Shown in pieces: positions 11,109-18,674 of a DNA stretch of 64,000 nucleotides; the first letter of the stretch is position 1, and every line of letters begins with the position of its first letter. Source of the DNA: Geodermatophilus amargosae (GTDB lineage Bacteria; Actinomycetota; Actinomycetes; Mycobacteriales; Geodermatophilaceae); assembly GCF_900116515.1 (NCBI RefSeq), contig NZ_FPBA01000004.1, positions 62,001 to 126,000 on the forward strand. The letters run 5' to 3'. Both the position numbers and the translations under genes were made by a program. A model generated the notes under the pieces. It saw only the letters and a list, made by a program, of their open reading frames with translations. It ran no database searches and had not been told where the DNA came from.

Positions 11109-11214
11109 CCGCTCTCGCGGCGTCCGGCGACCTCCCGCGGCGTCCGGGCGCCCGGCGCGGCGGGAACCGGACGGCGGGCCGCGGCGGGAACCGGCCGGAG
11201 TCGCATCCGGCGCC

Positions 11215-11220
11215 TAGGCT
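11215..11220 (+). promoter_or_regulatory. Predicted leaderless -10 of pafA
   Basis: TAGGCT lies 6 nt before the GTG of pafA. The 118-bp gap after prcA also has a 14-bp direct repeat (GCGGCGGGAACCGG, two copies) of unknown meaning. Confidence 0.55.
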
Positions 11221-11226
11221 CGGTCC

Positions 11227-12585
11227 GTGGACCGACGGATCTTCGGGATCGAGACCGAGTACGGCGTCACGTGCACCTTCCGCGGGCAGCGGCGGCTGTC
11301 CCCGGACGAGGTCGCCCGCTACCTGTTCCGGCGGGTGGTCTCGTGGGGTCGCAGCTCCAACGTGTTCCTGCGCAACGGCTCCCGGCTCTACCTCGACGTC
11401 GGCAGCCACCCCGAGTACGCCACCGCCGAGTGCGACGACCTCACCGAGCTCGTCGTCCACGACAAGGCCGGCGAGCGGATCCTCGAGGGCCTGCTGGTCG
11501 ACGCCGAGCAGCGGCTGGCCGAGGAGGGTGTCACCGGGGACATCTACCTGTTCAAGAACAACACCGACTCGGCGGGCAACAGCTACGGCTGCCACGAGAA
11601 CTACCTGGTCGGCCGGCACGGGGAGTTCAGCCGGCTGGCCGACGTCCTCATCCCGTTCCTGGTCAGCCGGCAGCTGGTCGTCGGCGCGGGCAAGGTGCTG
11701 CAGACCCCCCGCGGGGCCATCTACTGCGTCAGCCAGCGCGCCGAGCACATCTGGGAGGGCGTCTCCAGCGCCACCACCCGCTCGCGGCCGATCATCAACA
11801 CCCGCGACGAGCCGCACGCCGACGCCGAGCGCTACCGGCGGCTGCACGTGATCGTCGGCGACTCGAACATGAACGAGACGACGACGCTGCTCAAGGTCGC
11901 GATCACCGACCTGGTGCTGCGGATGATCGAGGCCGGCGTGCCGATCAAGGACATGACGCTGGAGAACCCGATCCGCGCCATCCGCGAGATCAGCCACGAC
12001 ATCACCGGCCGCCGCAAGGTCCGCCTGGCCAACGGCCGGGAGATGAGCGCGCTGGAGATCCAGGCCGAGTACCACTCGCGCGCGGCGGAGTTCGTCGACC
12101 GCGAGGGCTTCGGGCCGGTGCACCGGCAGATGCTCGAGCTGTGGGGGCGGGTGCTCAAGGCCGTCGACAGCGGCGACCTGTCGCTGATCGACCGCGAGAT
12201 CGACTGGGCCACCAAGCTCTCGCTGATCGAGCGCTACCGCGCCAAGAACGACCTGTCGCTGTCCTCGCCGCGCATCGCGCAGATGGACCTCGCCTACCAC
12301 GACATCAGCCGCAAGCGCGGGCTGTACTACCTGCTGGAGCGCCGCGGGCAGGTGGAGCGGGTCGCCCACGAGCCGCTGGTGTTCGAGGCCAAGAACGTGC
12401 CGCCGCAGACCACCCGGGCCAAGCTGCGCGGTGAGTTCATCCGCAAGGCCCAGGAGAAGCGGCGCGACTTCACCGTCGACTGGGTGCACCTCAAGCTCAA
12501 CGACCAGGCTCAGCGCACCGTGCTGTGCAAGGACCCGTTCAAGAGCGTCGACGAGCGCGTCGAGAAGCTCATCGCCTCGATGTGA
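11227..12585 (+). CDS. pafA: Pup-protein ligase PafA
   Basis: Couples the C-terminal Glu of processed Pup to substrate lysines using ATP. It is a 452-residue homologue of Dop and glutamine synthetase. FGIETEYG carries the metal-binding Glu-9, and the catalytic Asp in [13 protein letters not shown] is near residue 57. The [19 protein letters not shown] and [13 protein letters not shown] blocks are shared with Dop, but the Dop-specific loop is missing, which settles PafA against Dop. The GTG start follows a leaderless-type hexamer. It is separated from the reverse-strand DUF3866 gene by a hairpin. Confidence 0.97.
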   Translation: MDRRIFGIETEYGVTCTFRGQRRLSPDEVARYLFRRVVSWGRSSNVFLRNGSRLYLDVGSHPEYATAECDDLTELVVHDKAGERILEGLLVDAEQRLAEEGVTGDIYLFKNNTDSAGNSYGCHENYLVGRHGEFSRLADVLIPFLVSRQLVVGAGKVLQTPRGAIYCVSQRAEHIWEGVSSATTRSRPIINTRDEPHADAERYRRLHVIVGDSNMNETTTLLKVAITDLVLRMIEAGVPIKDMTLENPIRAIREISHDITGRRKVRLANGREMSALEIQAEYHSRAAEFVDREGFGPVHRQMLELWGRVLKAVDSGDLSLIDREIDWATKLSLIERYRAKNDLSLSSPRIAQMDLAYHDISRKRGLYYLLERRGQVERVAHEPLVFEAKNVPPQTTRAKLRGEFIRKAQEKRRDFTVDWVHLKLNDQAQRTVLCKDPFKSVDERVEKLIASM

Positions 12586-12593
12586 CCGAAGGA

Positions 12594-12642
12594 CCCCCTC
12601 CCCCCCACCCCTCGCACGCTCGGGGCGGGACCCGGGAGGGGG
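12594..12642. terminator. Hairpin between convergent pafA and DUF3866 genes
   Basis: CCCCCTCCC (12594-12602) pairs with GGGAGGGGG (12634-12642), with further C-rich/G-rich pairing inside. It is placed to stop transcription from both sides. Confidence 0.5.
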
Positions 12643-12681
12643 CCGCGCGGACCTGCTCGGTCCAGGTCCGCAGGGGTGCGC

Positions 12682-13791
12682 TCAGGCCTCCTCGGGCAGC
12701 GGCACCCGGACGGCGGCGTAACGGCCGGCGGCCGCGGCGGCGAGGAAGTAGGCGCGCTCCTCGGGCCAGCCCCGGCCCATCGTCGACAGGGTGACCGGCG
12801 AGAGCTGCAGCGCCTCGTCCAGGCCGTCGACGTCGACCCACACCACCCGGTTGCGCTCGGGCTGCCCGGCGAGGTCCTCCTCGACCTGCTGCCCGAGCTC
12901 CGAGCCCAGCCCGCGCGGGGCGACCAGCGTCACCCCGGCCATCGCCACCCGCCCGAACGCGGTGAGCGAGTGGTGGGAGACGCCGCGGTGCCGCGGGCGC
13001 GGGTCGGCGTCGGAGATCCGCAGCGCACCGATCGGCTCGCCGCCGAGCACGCTGACGGCGTTGCAGGCCTCCCCGGCGGCCACGCCGGAGAAGCCCCACG
13101 GGGTTCCGGTGCCGAGGTTGCCCGGCCCCTGGGTGACCACGGCGACGTCGGCGCCGAGCACGTGCCGCGCGGCCAGCAGACCGGTGTGCAGCGTCACCGC
13201 CTCGAGGTCGCCGCCGAAGGCCTGACCGACCGTGACGACGCCGGCCAGCGACGGCGTCAGCGTGTGCAGCGTCCGGGAGAACCCGGCGACGAGCGCGCCG
13301 CCGTCGGTCATGACGTAGGCGACCTTCAGGTCGGGGTCGGTGGCGAAGACGCCGATGAGCACGGCCGGCAGCGCGGAGTGCAGGTCGGCGACGACGACCG
13401 GCATCCCGCCGAGGTCCTCGGCGGCGGCGATCGTGTCGTGGTGCTCGGTCTCCTGCTCGTCGACGCCCTGCACGCTCACCTGCATCGGCGTGTACCGCGC
13501 CTTGACCAGGTGGCCGGGGCCGGTGGGGTCCGGGGGCAGCCGGTCGGGGACGGCGACGACGAGGGCGTAGCCGCCGGTGCCCAGCCGCTGCGCCCACGCG
13601 GTGGTGTTGAGCAGCACCTCGTCGCCGATCTCGGGGACGCCCACCAGCGACGGGTGGGCCAGCGAGCGCACCTCGCCGTCGCCGGGCACCTCGACGGTGA
13701 GCTCCAGGGCGTCGCGCCAGCTCCTTCCCGTCGCGGTCACCGTCCCGCGTCGCCAGCGGATCCGTTGCACGGTCGTCCGGTTCTCCCCCAC
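12682..13791 (-). CDS. DUF3866 family protein
   Basis: A 369-residue protein of a family with no assigned activity that is common beside actinobacterial proteasome and pafBC genes. No signal peptide or membrane segment is seen. Glycine-rich turns such as VVTQGPGNLGTGTPWGFSG and VMTDGGALVAGFSRTLH suggest an alpha/beta fold that may bind a nucleotide or cofactor, but no catalytic signature is clear. The GTG start has TAGCCT 6 nt upstream, inside the divergent region shared with pafB, so both may respond to the same conditions. Confidence 0.8.
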   Translation of the reverse strand: MGENRTTVQRIRWRRGTVTATGRSWRDALELTVEVPGDGEVRSLAHPSLVGVPEIGDEVLLNTTAWAQRLGTGGYALVVAVPDRLPPDPTGPGHLVKARYTPMQVSVQGVDEQETEHHDTIAAAEDLGGMPVVVADLHSALPAVLIGVFATDPDLKVAYVMTDGGALVAGFSRTLHTLTPSLAGVVTVGQAFGGDLEAVTLHTGLLAARHVLGADVAVVTQGPGNLGTGTPWGFSGVAAGEACNAVSVLGGEPIGALRISDADPRPRHRGVSHHSLTAFGRVAMAGVTLVAPRGLGSELGQQVEEDLAGQPERNRVVWVDVDGLDEALQLSPVTLSTMGRGWPEERAYFLAAAAAGRYAAVRVPLPEEA

Positions 13792-13797
13792 ACGGCG

Positions 13798-13803
13798 AGG
13801 CTA
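13798..13803 (-). promoter_or_regulatory. Predicted leaderless -10 of the DUF3866 gene
   Basis: TAGCCT on the minus strand ends 6 nt before the GTG at 13791. Confidence 0.5.
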
Positions 13804-13880
13804 GCCAGGGACCGATCGGTCCGCGGCCCGGGACGGGGAGGGGGCGCGGCCCGGGACGGGTGCTCCGGGCTCCGTCTGAC

Positions 13881-13886
13881 TAGCCT
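13881..13886 (+). promoter_or_regulatory. Predicted leaderless -10 of pafB
   Basis: TAGCCT lies 7 nt before the GTG of pafB. The same hexamer serves the divergent gene about 80 bp away. Confidence 0.55.
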
Positions 13887-13893
13887 GGGGCGC

Positions 13894-14871
13894 GTGTCGG
13901 CGAAGCGGGCGGAGCGGCTGGTCAACCTGGTCATCGCCCTGCTCGGCACCCGCCAGTACGTGACGGCCGCCAAGATCCGCGAGACCGTCCCCGGCTACGA
14001 GCCCGACGACGGCACCGCGCGCGCCGACGAGGCCTTCAAGCGGATGTTCGAGCGGGACAAGGCCGAGCTGCGCGAGATGGGCGTCCCGCTGGAGACCGGC
14101 CGCACCAGCGTCTTCGACACCGAGGACGGCTACCGCATCGCCCGCGCCGACTACGAGCTGCCCGAGATCACGCTGACCGGCGAGGAGGCCGCCGCCGTCG
14201 GCCTGGCGCTGCGGCTGTGGGAGTCCGCGCAGCTGGCCGGGGCCGCGCAGAGCGCGCTGGTGAAGCTGCGCGCCGCCGGCGTCGACGTCGACCCGGCCCG
14301 GGCGCCGGTCCAGCCGCGGCTGGACTCCGACGAGCCGGCCTTCGAGCCCTGCTACGCCGCTGCGCGCGACCGCCGGGTGCTGCAGTTCGACTACCGCCGT
14401 CCCGACGAGGACACCCCGGCCCGCCGTCACGTGCAGCCCTGGGGCGTCGTCGCCTGGCACGGCCGCTGGTACCTCGTCGGCCTGGACCTCGACCGGCAGG
14501 CGCCGCGGGTGTTCCGGCTCTCCCGCGTCGTCGGGACACCGAGGGCGAGCGGGCCGGAGAACGCCTTCGAGCCGCCGGCCGACGTCGACCTCGCCGAGCT
14601 GGTCGCCGGGGCCTTCGGCGGCAGGGGCGAGGAGCAGCTGGTGGTCGTGCGCGCCCGCCCGGGCGCCGCGGTGGGGCTGCGCCGGTGGGCGACCCCGCTG
14701 GGCGCCGGTCCCGACGGTGACGACCGGCTGCAGCTGCGCACCACCGAGCCGTGGCGGCTGGCCGACCAGCTGGCCGCCTACGGACCCGACGTGCTGGTCG
14801 AGTCCCCGGCGGCGGTGCGCGCGGCGGTAGTGGAGCGGCTCACCCGGCTCGCGGCGACGGGGGACCGATGA
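13894..14871 (+). CDS. pafB: WYL-domain transcriptional regulator PafB
   Basis: A 325-residue partner of PafC. In mycobacteria PafBC activates the RecA-independent DNA-damage response. A winged-helix domain (about 1-95: LVNLVIALLGTRQYVTAAKIRE) is followed by a WYL domain near 150-230, with the pattern WHGRWYLVGLD that senses a ligand, probably nucleic acid. A C-terminal extension completes the family length. The GTG at 13894 is chosen from family length and the leaderless hexamer; upstream codons are antisense to the DUF3866 gene. Its stop overlaps the pafC ATG by 4 nt. Confidence 0.92.
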   Translation: MSAKRAERLVNLVIALLGTRQYVTAAKIRETVPGYEPDDGTARADEAFKRMFERDKAELREMGVPLETGRTSVFDTEDGYRIARADYELPEITLTGEEAAAVGLALRLWESAQLAGAAQSALVKLRAAGVDVDPARAPVQPRLDSDEPAFEPCYAAARDRRVLQFDYRRPDEDTPARRHVQPWGVVAWHGRWYLVGLDLDRQAPRVFRLSRVVGTPRASGPENAFEPPADVDLAELVAGAFGGRGEEQLVVVRARPGAAVGLRRWATPLGAGPDGDDRLQLRTTEPWRLADQLAAYGPDVLVESPAAVRAAVVERLTRLAATGDR

Positions 14872-15833
14872 CCAGCCCGGCCACGAACGAGCGGATGACG
14901 CGGCTGCTGTCCCTCGTCCCGTACCTCACCGCCCGCCCCGAGGGCGTGCCGCTGCCCGAGGTGGCCCGCGACTTCGGCGTCCCCGAGCGGCAGCTGCGCC
15001 GCGACCTCGAGCTGCTGTGGATGTGCGGCCTGCCCGGCTACGGGCCCGGTGACCTCATCGACCTGTCCTTCGAGGGCGACCGGGTGCGGGTCACCTTCAC
15101 CGCCGGGATGGTCCGCCCGCTGCGGCTGACCACCGACGAGGCGGTCGCCCTGGTCGTGGCGCTGCGGACGCTGCTGGACCTGCCGGGCCTGGCCGAGCAG
15201 GAGGCGGTCAGCCGCGCGCTGGCCAAGGTGTCGGCCGCCGCCGGGCACGCCGTCGAGGGGGTGACGCCGGTGGCGCTCAGCGTCGACGCCCGCGAGCAGA
15301 CCCTCGCCGTCGTCCGCCAGGGGCTCGAGCGCGGGCGGGCGCTGCACCTGCACTACTACGTCCCCACCCGCGACGAGCGCACCGAGCGCACCGTCGACCC
15401 GATGCGGCTGCACCTGGTCGACGGCCGGTGGTACCTCGAGGCCTGGTCACGCGAGGTGGCCGGCGTGCGGCTGTTCCGCCTCGACCGCATCGACGACGTC
15501 GTCGTGCTCGACGAGCCGGCCGCCCCGCCGCCGCAGGCCGCGCCGCGGAACGTGGAGTCCGGCGTCTACCGGCCCGGGCCCGATGCGCCGGTGGTGCGGT
15601 TGCGGCTGGCCCGCACCGCCCGCTGGGTGGCCGAGTACTACCCGGTCGAGGAGGTCCGCGAGGTCGACGACCCGCCGGGCGGGCTGGCCGTGGCCCTGCG
15701 CACGCACGACCTGGCGTGGGCGCGCCGGCTGGTGGCCTCCCTCGGCGGCGCGGCGGCCGTCGACGAGCCGGCCGGGCTGGCGCAGGCGGTGGCCGCCGAC
15801 GCGCGCGCGGCCCTCGCCCGCTACGGCGCCTGA
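14868..15833 (+). CDS. pafC: WYL-domain transcriptional regulator PafC
   Basis: A 321-residue second subunit of PafBC. It has an N-terminal helix-turn-helix (MTRLLSLVPYLTARPEGVPLPEVARDFGV) and a WYL domain around residues 145-220 (DGRWYLEAWSREVAGVRLFRLDRI). The ATGA overlap with pafB indicates coupled translation in equal amounts. Together with PafB it is expected to bind promoters upstream of repair genes, possibly including pafBC itself; no binding site is obvious here. Confidence 0.92.
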   Translation: MTSPATNERMTRLLSLVPYLTARPEGVPLPEVARDFGVPERQLRRDLELLWMCGLPGYGPGDLIDLSFEGDRVRVTFTAGMVRPLRLTTDEAVALVVALRTLLDLPGLAEQEAVSRALAKVSAAAGHAVEGVTPVALSVDAREQTLAVVRQGLERGRALHLHYYVPTRDERTERTVDPMRLHLVDGRWYLEAWSREVAGVRLFRLDRIDDVVVLDEPAAPPPQAAPRNVESGVYRPGPDAPVVRLRLARTARWVAEYYPVEEVREVDDPPGGLAVALRTHDLAWARRLVASLGGAAAVDEPAGLAQAVAADARAALARYGA

Positions 15834-15844
15834 GACAGGGCGCC

Positions 15845-15850
15845 TAGGGT
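15845..15850 (+). promoter_or_regulatory. Predicted leaderless -10 of the small membrane protein
   Basis: TAGGGT lies 6 nt before the GTG at 15857. Confidence 0.5.
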
Positions 15851-15856
15851 GCTCCC

Positions 15857-16069
15857 GTGCTGATGCTCGTCGTCTGGATCACCGCCGCCGTCCTGTCGCT
15901 GGTCGTGCTCGGCGTGCTCGCCCACGGCCTGCTCGGCGCGTTCCAGCGGCTGGGGCGGGAGCTGGAGGCCGCCGAGCGGGAGGTGCGGCCCTTCCTCGAG
16001 CAGGCGCAGGCCACCGCCGCCCGGGCGGCCGCACTGCAGGCGGGCGAACGGCAGGCAGACGGGGGCTGA
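15857..16069 (+). CDS. Small membrane protein with coiled-coil tail
   Basis: Seventy residues: one hydrophobic helix (about 2-24, VVWITAAVLSLVVLGVLAHGLL) and an Ala/Glu/Arg-rich amphipathic tail likely to form a coiled coil. Its size, layout and position between pafC and tatA are typical of a conserved but uncharacterised actinobacterial family. The topology resembles TatA but lacks the hinge after the helix, so it is not called a Tat component. Confidence 0.7.
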   Translation: MLMLVVWITAAVLSLVVLGVLAHGLLGAFQRLGRELEAAEREVRPFLEQAQATAARAAALQAGERQADGG

Positions 16070-16155
16070 ACGCCGCCCGCACGTCCGCTCGGGGCCCCGG
16101 GGACGATCGCTCCCCGGCGTAGCATCAGCCCCGCCCCCCGCGACCTGGAGGACGC

Positions 16156-16461
16156 ATGAACCTCGGCCCGCTCGAGATCGGCCTGATCATCCTTGCCGTC
16201 CTGCTGCTGTTCGGCTACAAGAAGCTGCCCGACGCCTCGCGCTCGCTGGGCCGCTCGCTGCGCATCTTCAAGGGCGAGATGAAGGGCATGAGGGACGACG
16301 ACGCGCGCGCCGTTCCGCCGGCTCCCGCCACACCCGCGGTGCTGCAGGCCGCCGACGCCGACCGCCGCGCGCAGCTCGAGGCCGAGGCGGCCGCCGCCGA
16401 GGCGCGCGCGGCCGAGCTGCGGGCCCGCGCCGCGCAGCCCGGCGCCGCCGACGCACGCTGA
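16156..16461 (+). CDS. tatA: Twin-arginine translocase subunit TatA
   Basis: A pore-forming part of the Tat pathway that exports folded proteins. Its 101 residues show a short membrane helix ([22 protein letters not shown]), the hinge and an amphipathic helix ([18 protein letters not shown]), then an acidic/Ala-rich tail. CTGGAGGACGC supplies a Shine-Dalgarno sequence. It is directly upstream of tatC. Confidence 0.95.
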   Translation: MNLGPLEIGLIILAVLLLFGYKKLPDASRSLGRSLRIFKGEMKGMRDDDARAVPPAPATPAVLQAADADRRAQLEAEAAAAEARAAELRARAAQPGAADAR

Positions 16462-16481
16462 CCTCCCCCGAGGACAGCACC

Positions 16482-17414
16482 GTGAGCGGTCCGTCGCTGC
16501 GGCGCCGCCGACGCCGGCCGCCGCGGGATGCCGAGGCGACGATGAGCCTCATCGCGCACCTCACCGAGCTGCGCAACCGCGTCGCCAAGGCACTCCTCGC
16601 GCTGGCACTGGGTACCGTCGCCGGCTTCCTCTGGTACGACCACGGCCTGCTGACCTTCCTCAGCGCGCCCTACTGCTCACTGCCGGCCGACCTGCGCTTC
16701 CAGGGTGACGAGGGCTGCTCGCTGGTGGTCCTGGACGTCTTCGGCGGCGTGCTGCTGCGGCTTAAGATCGGCCTGATCGCCGGCGCGGTGCTGTCCTCGC
16801 CGTTCTGGCTCTGGCAGCTGTGGGCGTTCATCACCCCGGGCCTCAAGCGCAACGAGAAGCGCCACGCGGTCACCTTCGTCGCCGCCTCCACGACGCTGTT
16901 CGCCCTCGGGGCGGTGCTGGCCTACGTCACCCTCTACAAGGGCCTGGAGCTGCTGCTGGAGCTGGCCGGTGACGAGGTGGCCTTCCAGCTCACCGCACCG
17001 GACTACCTGGGCTTCGTCATCAGCCTGCTGGTCGCCTTCGGGCTGAGCTTCGAGCTGCCGCTGATCGCGGTGGCGCTCAACCTGGTCGGGGTGCTCAGCC
17101 ACGCCGCGCTGGCGAAGAGCCGGCGGTGGATCTTCTTCCTCACCATCGTGTTCGCCGCGTTCGTCACGCCCACCCAGGACCCGTTCACGATGCTCGCCAT
17201 GGCGCTGCCGATGGTGCTGCTGTTCGAGATGGCCATCCAGGTCGCGCGGGTCGTGGACAAGCGGCGGGCCCGGCGTGAGGCCACCGAGCACTTCCACGAC
17301 GTCCCCGACGGCGAGGCGTCCCCGCTCGACGCACGGCCCTCGACGCTGGACGCGGCACCCACCCGTCCCGAGGACCTCGTGCCCGGCTCGCCGGCGGAGC
17401 GCTCGCGGCGCTGA
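16482..17414 (+). CDS. tatC: Twin-arginine translocase subunit TatC
   Basis: Receptor for twin-arginine signal peptides. A 310-residue protein with the TatC N-terminal signature (MSLIAHLTELRNRVAKALLAL) and six membrane segments; the conserved acidic residue lies in FGLSFELPL. An arginine-rich N-terminal extension of about 20 residues precedes the usual start, and a ~60-residue polar C-tail follows the last helix. The GTG at 16482 is 20 nt after tatA. An internal ATG at 16542 would remove the basic extension and is a possible alternative start. Confidence 0.94.
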   Translation: MSGPSLRRRRRRPPRDAEATMSLIAHLTELRNRVAKALLALALGTVAGFLWYDHGLLTFLSAPYCSLPADLRFQGDEGCSLVVLDVFGGVLLRLKIGLIAGAVLSSPFWLWQLWAFITPGLKRNEKRHAVTFVAASTTLFALGAVLAYVTLYKGLELLLELAGDEVAFQLTAPDYLGFVISLLVAFGLSFELPLIAVALNLVGVLSHAALAKSRRWIFFLTIVFAAFVTPTQDPFTMLAMALPMVLLFEMAIQVARVVDKRRARREATEHFHDVPDGEASPLDARPSTLDAAPTRPEDLVPGSPAERSRR

Positions 17415-17548
17415 GACCGGCCGGCCACCCGGCGGCCGGCTACCCGGCGGCCCACGCCTCGGCGCGCGCCGCAGGTCGGAGGCCCGTCCGCCGATCGTCG
17501 CCGAGCCGTAGCGTGGGCCGGCCGCAGGGACGCAGGGGAGGGAGTCAG

Positions 17549-18442
17549 GTGGGGCTCGACGTCGCCGTCCTCGTCAGCGCCGCCGCCGGCCGCGGCCGCG
17601 CGCGCGCCGCGTCGGCGATGGTCCTCGAGGCGCTCCGCCGCGGCGGACTCGCCCCCACGGTGCTGACGGCCACCACCCGCGCCGAGGCCGAGCGCGCGGC
17701 GGCCGGGGCCGTCGCGGCCGGTAGCGGGGCGGTGGTCGCCGTCGGTGGGGACGGGGCCGTGCACGCCGCGCTGCAGGCGGTCGCCGGCACCGGCACGCCG
17801 CTGGCCGTCGTCCCGGCCGGCACCGGCAACGACCTGGCGCTGGCCCTCGGCGTGCCGCCCGAGCCGGTGGCCGCCGCGGCGGCGGCCGCCGCCGACCTGC
17901 GCGAGGGCGCCGTCCGCACCCTCGACGCCGGCCGCACCGGCGCCCGCTGGTGGGCCACCGTGCTCTGCTGCGGCTTCGACTCGGCGGTCACCGACCGGGC
18001 CGACCGGCTGCGCTGGCCGCGCGGGCCGCGCCGCTACGACGTCGCCATCCTCGCCGAGCTGGCCCGGCTGCGGCCCCGCGAGGTCACGCTCACCCTCGAC
18101 GGCGAGCCGCGGACGCTGCCGGTGACGCTGGTCGCCGTCGGCAACACCGCCTGGTACGGCGGCGGCATGCGGGTCTGCCCGGACGCCGACCCCGCCGACG
18201 GCCTCCTCGACGTCACCGTGGTCGGGCCGATCACCCGCCGCGAGCTGGTGCGCACCCGGCCGCGGCTGACGGCGGGCACCCACGTCGAGCACCCCGCGGT
18301 CTCCGTGCACCGCGCCGCACGGGTGGAGCTGGCCGGGGCGGGGCTGACCACCTACGCCGACGGCGAGCCGGTGGCCGCCCTGCCGGTGCTCGCCGAGGCG
18401 GTGCCCGGCGTGCTGCGGGTGGTGGGCTCGGCGCGCACCTGA
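17549..18442 (+). CDS. Diacylglycerol/lipid kinase (DagK-YegS family)
   Basis: A 297-residue lipid kinase that phosphorylates diacylglycerol or a related lipid. The nucleotide-binding motif reads GGDGAVHAAL (GGDGT in most members) near residue 70, followed by PAGTGNDLALALG near 90 and the C-terminal YADGEPV loop. The GTG at 17549 is preferred because GGGGAGGGAG ends about 6 nt upstream; an in-frame GTG at 17513 has no such signal. It lies between tatC and helY, a common actinobacterial order. Confidence 0.87.
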   Translation: MGLDVAVLVSAAAGRGRARAASAMVLEALRRGGLAPTVLTATTRAEAERAAAGAVAAGSGAVVAVGGDGAVHAALQAVAGTGTPLAVVPAGTGNDLALALGVPPEPVAAAAAAAADLREGAVRTLDAGRTGARWWATVLCCGFDSAVTDRADRLRWPRGPRRYDVAILAELARLRPREVTLTLDGEPRTLPVTLVAVGNTAWYGGGMRVCPDADPADGLLDVTVVGPITRRELVRTRPRLTAGTHVEHPAVSVHRAARVELAGAGLTTYADGEPVAALPVLAEAVPGVLRVVGSART

Positions 18443-18460
18443 CGCACGACCAGGCCCGAT

Positions 18461-18508
18461 CGTGGTGCGTCCTGGCTCGGTGCCGACGGGGAGCCAGGAC
18501 GCACCACG
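18461..18508. repeat. 18-bp perfect inverted repeat with an extra half copy
   Basis: CGTGGTGCGTCCTGGCTC (18461-18478) pairs perfectly with 18491-18508 across a 12-nt loop. GGGGAGCCAGGAC from the right arm recurs 20 bp further at about 18508-18520. It could terminate the lipid-kinase gene, but the added direct repeat is more like a REP-type element. Confidence 0.7.
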
Positions 18509-18543
18509 GGGAGCCAGGACGACGGGACGACGCCCGTGAGTGT

Positions 18544-18560
18544 CCCGTTATCCCCAACTC
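18544..18560 (-). repeat. Copy 1 of the intergenic 17-bp motif
   Basis: On the minus strand this reads GAGTTGGGGATAACGGG, identical over all 17 bases to the copy at 59396-59412. It lies between the lipid kinase and helY. Confidence 0.75.
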
Positions 18561-18661
18561 ACCTGCGGCTGACGACGGACACGCGACGAGGCGACGACCG
18601 GGCGAGCGGCCCCCGCGGCCGGGGACGTACGGCTCGCGGTGAGGACATCGGGACGAGCGCC

Positions 18662-18667
18662 TAACGT
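18662..18667 (+). promoter_or_regulatory. Predicted leaderless -10 of helY
   Basis: TAACGT lies 7 nt before the ATG of helY. Confidence 0.5.
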
Positions 18668-18674
18668 GGGGAGC

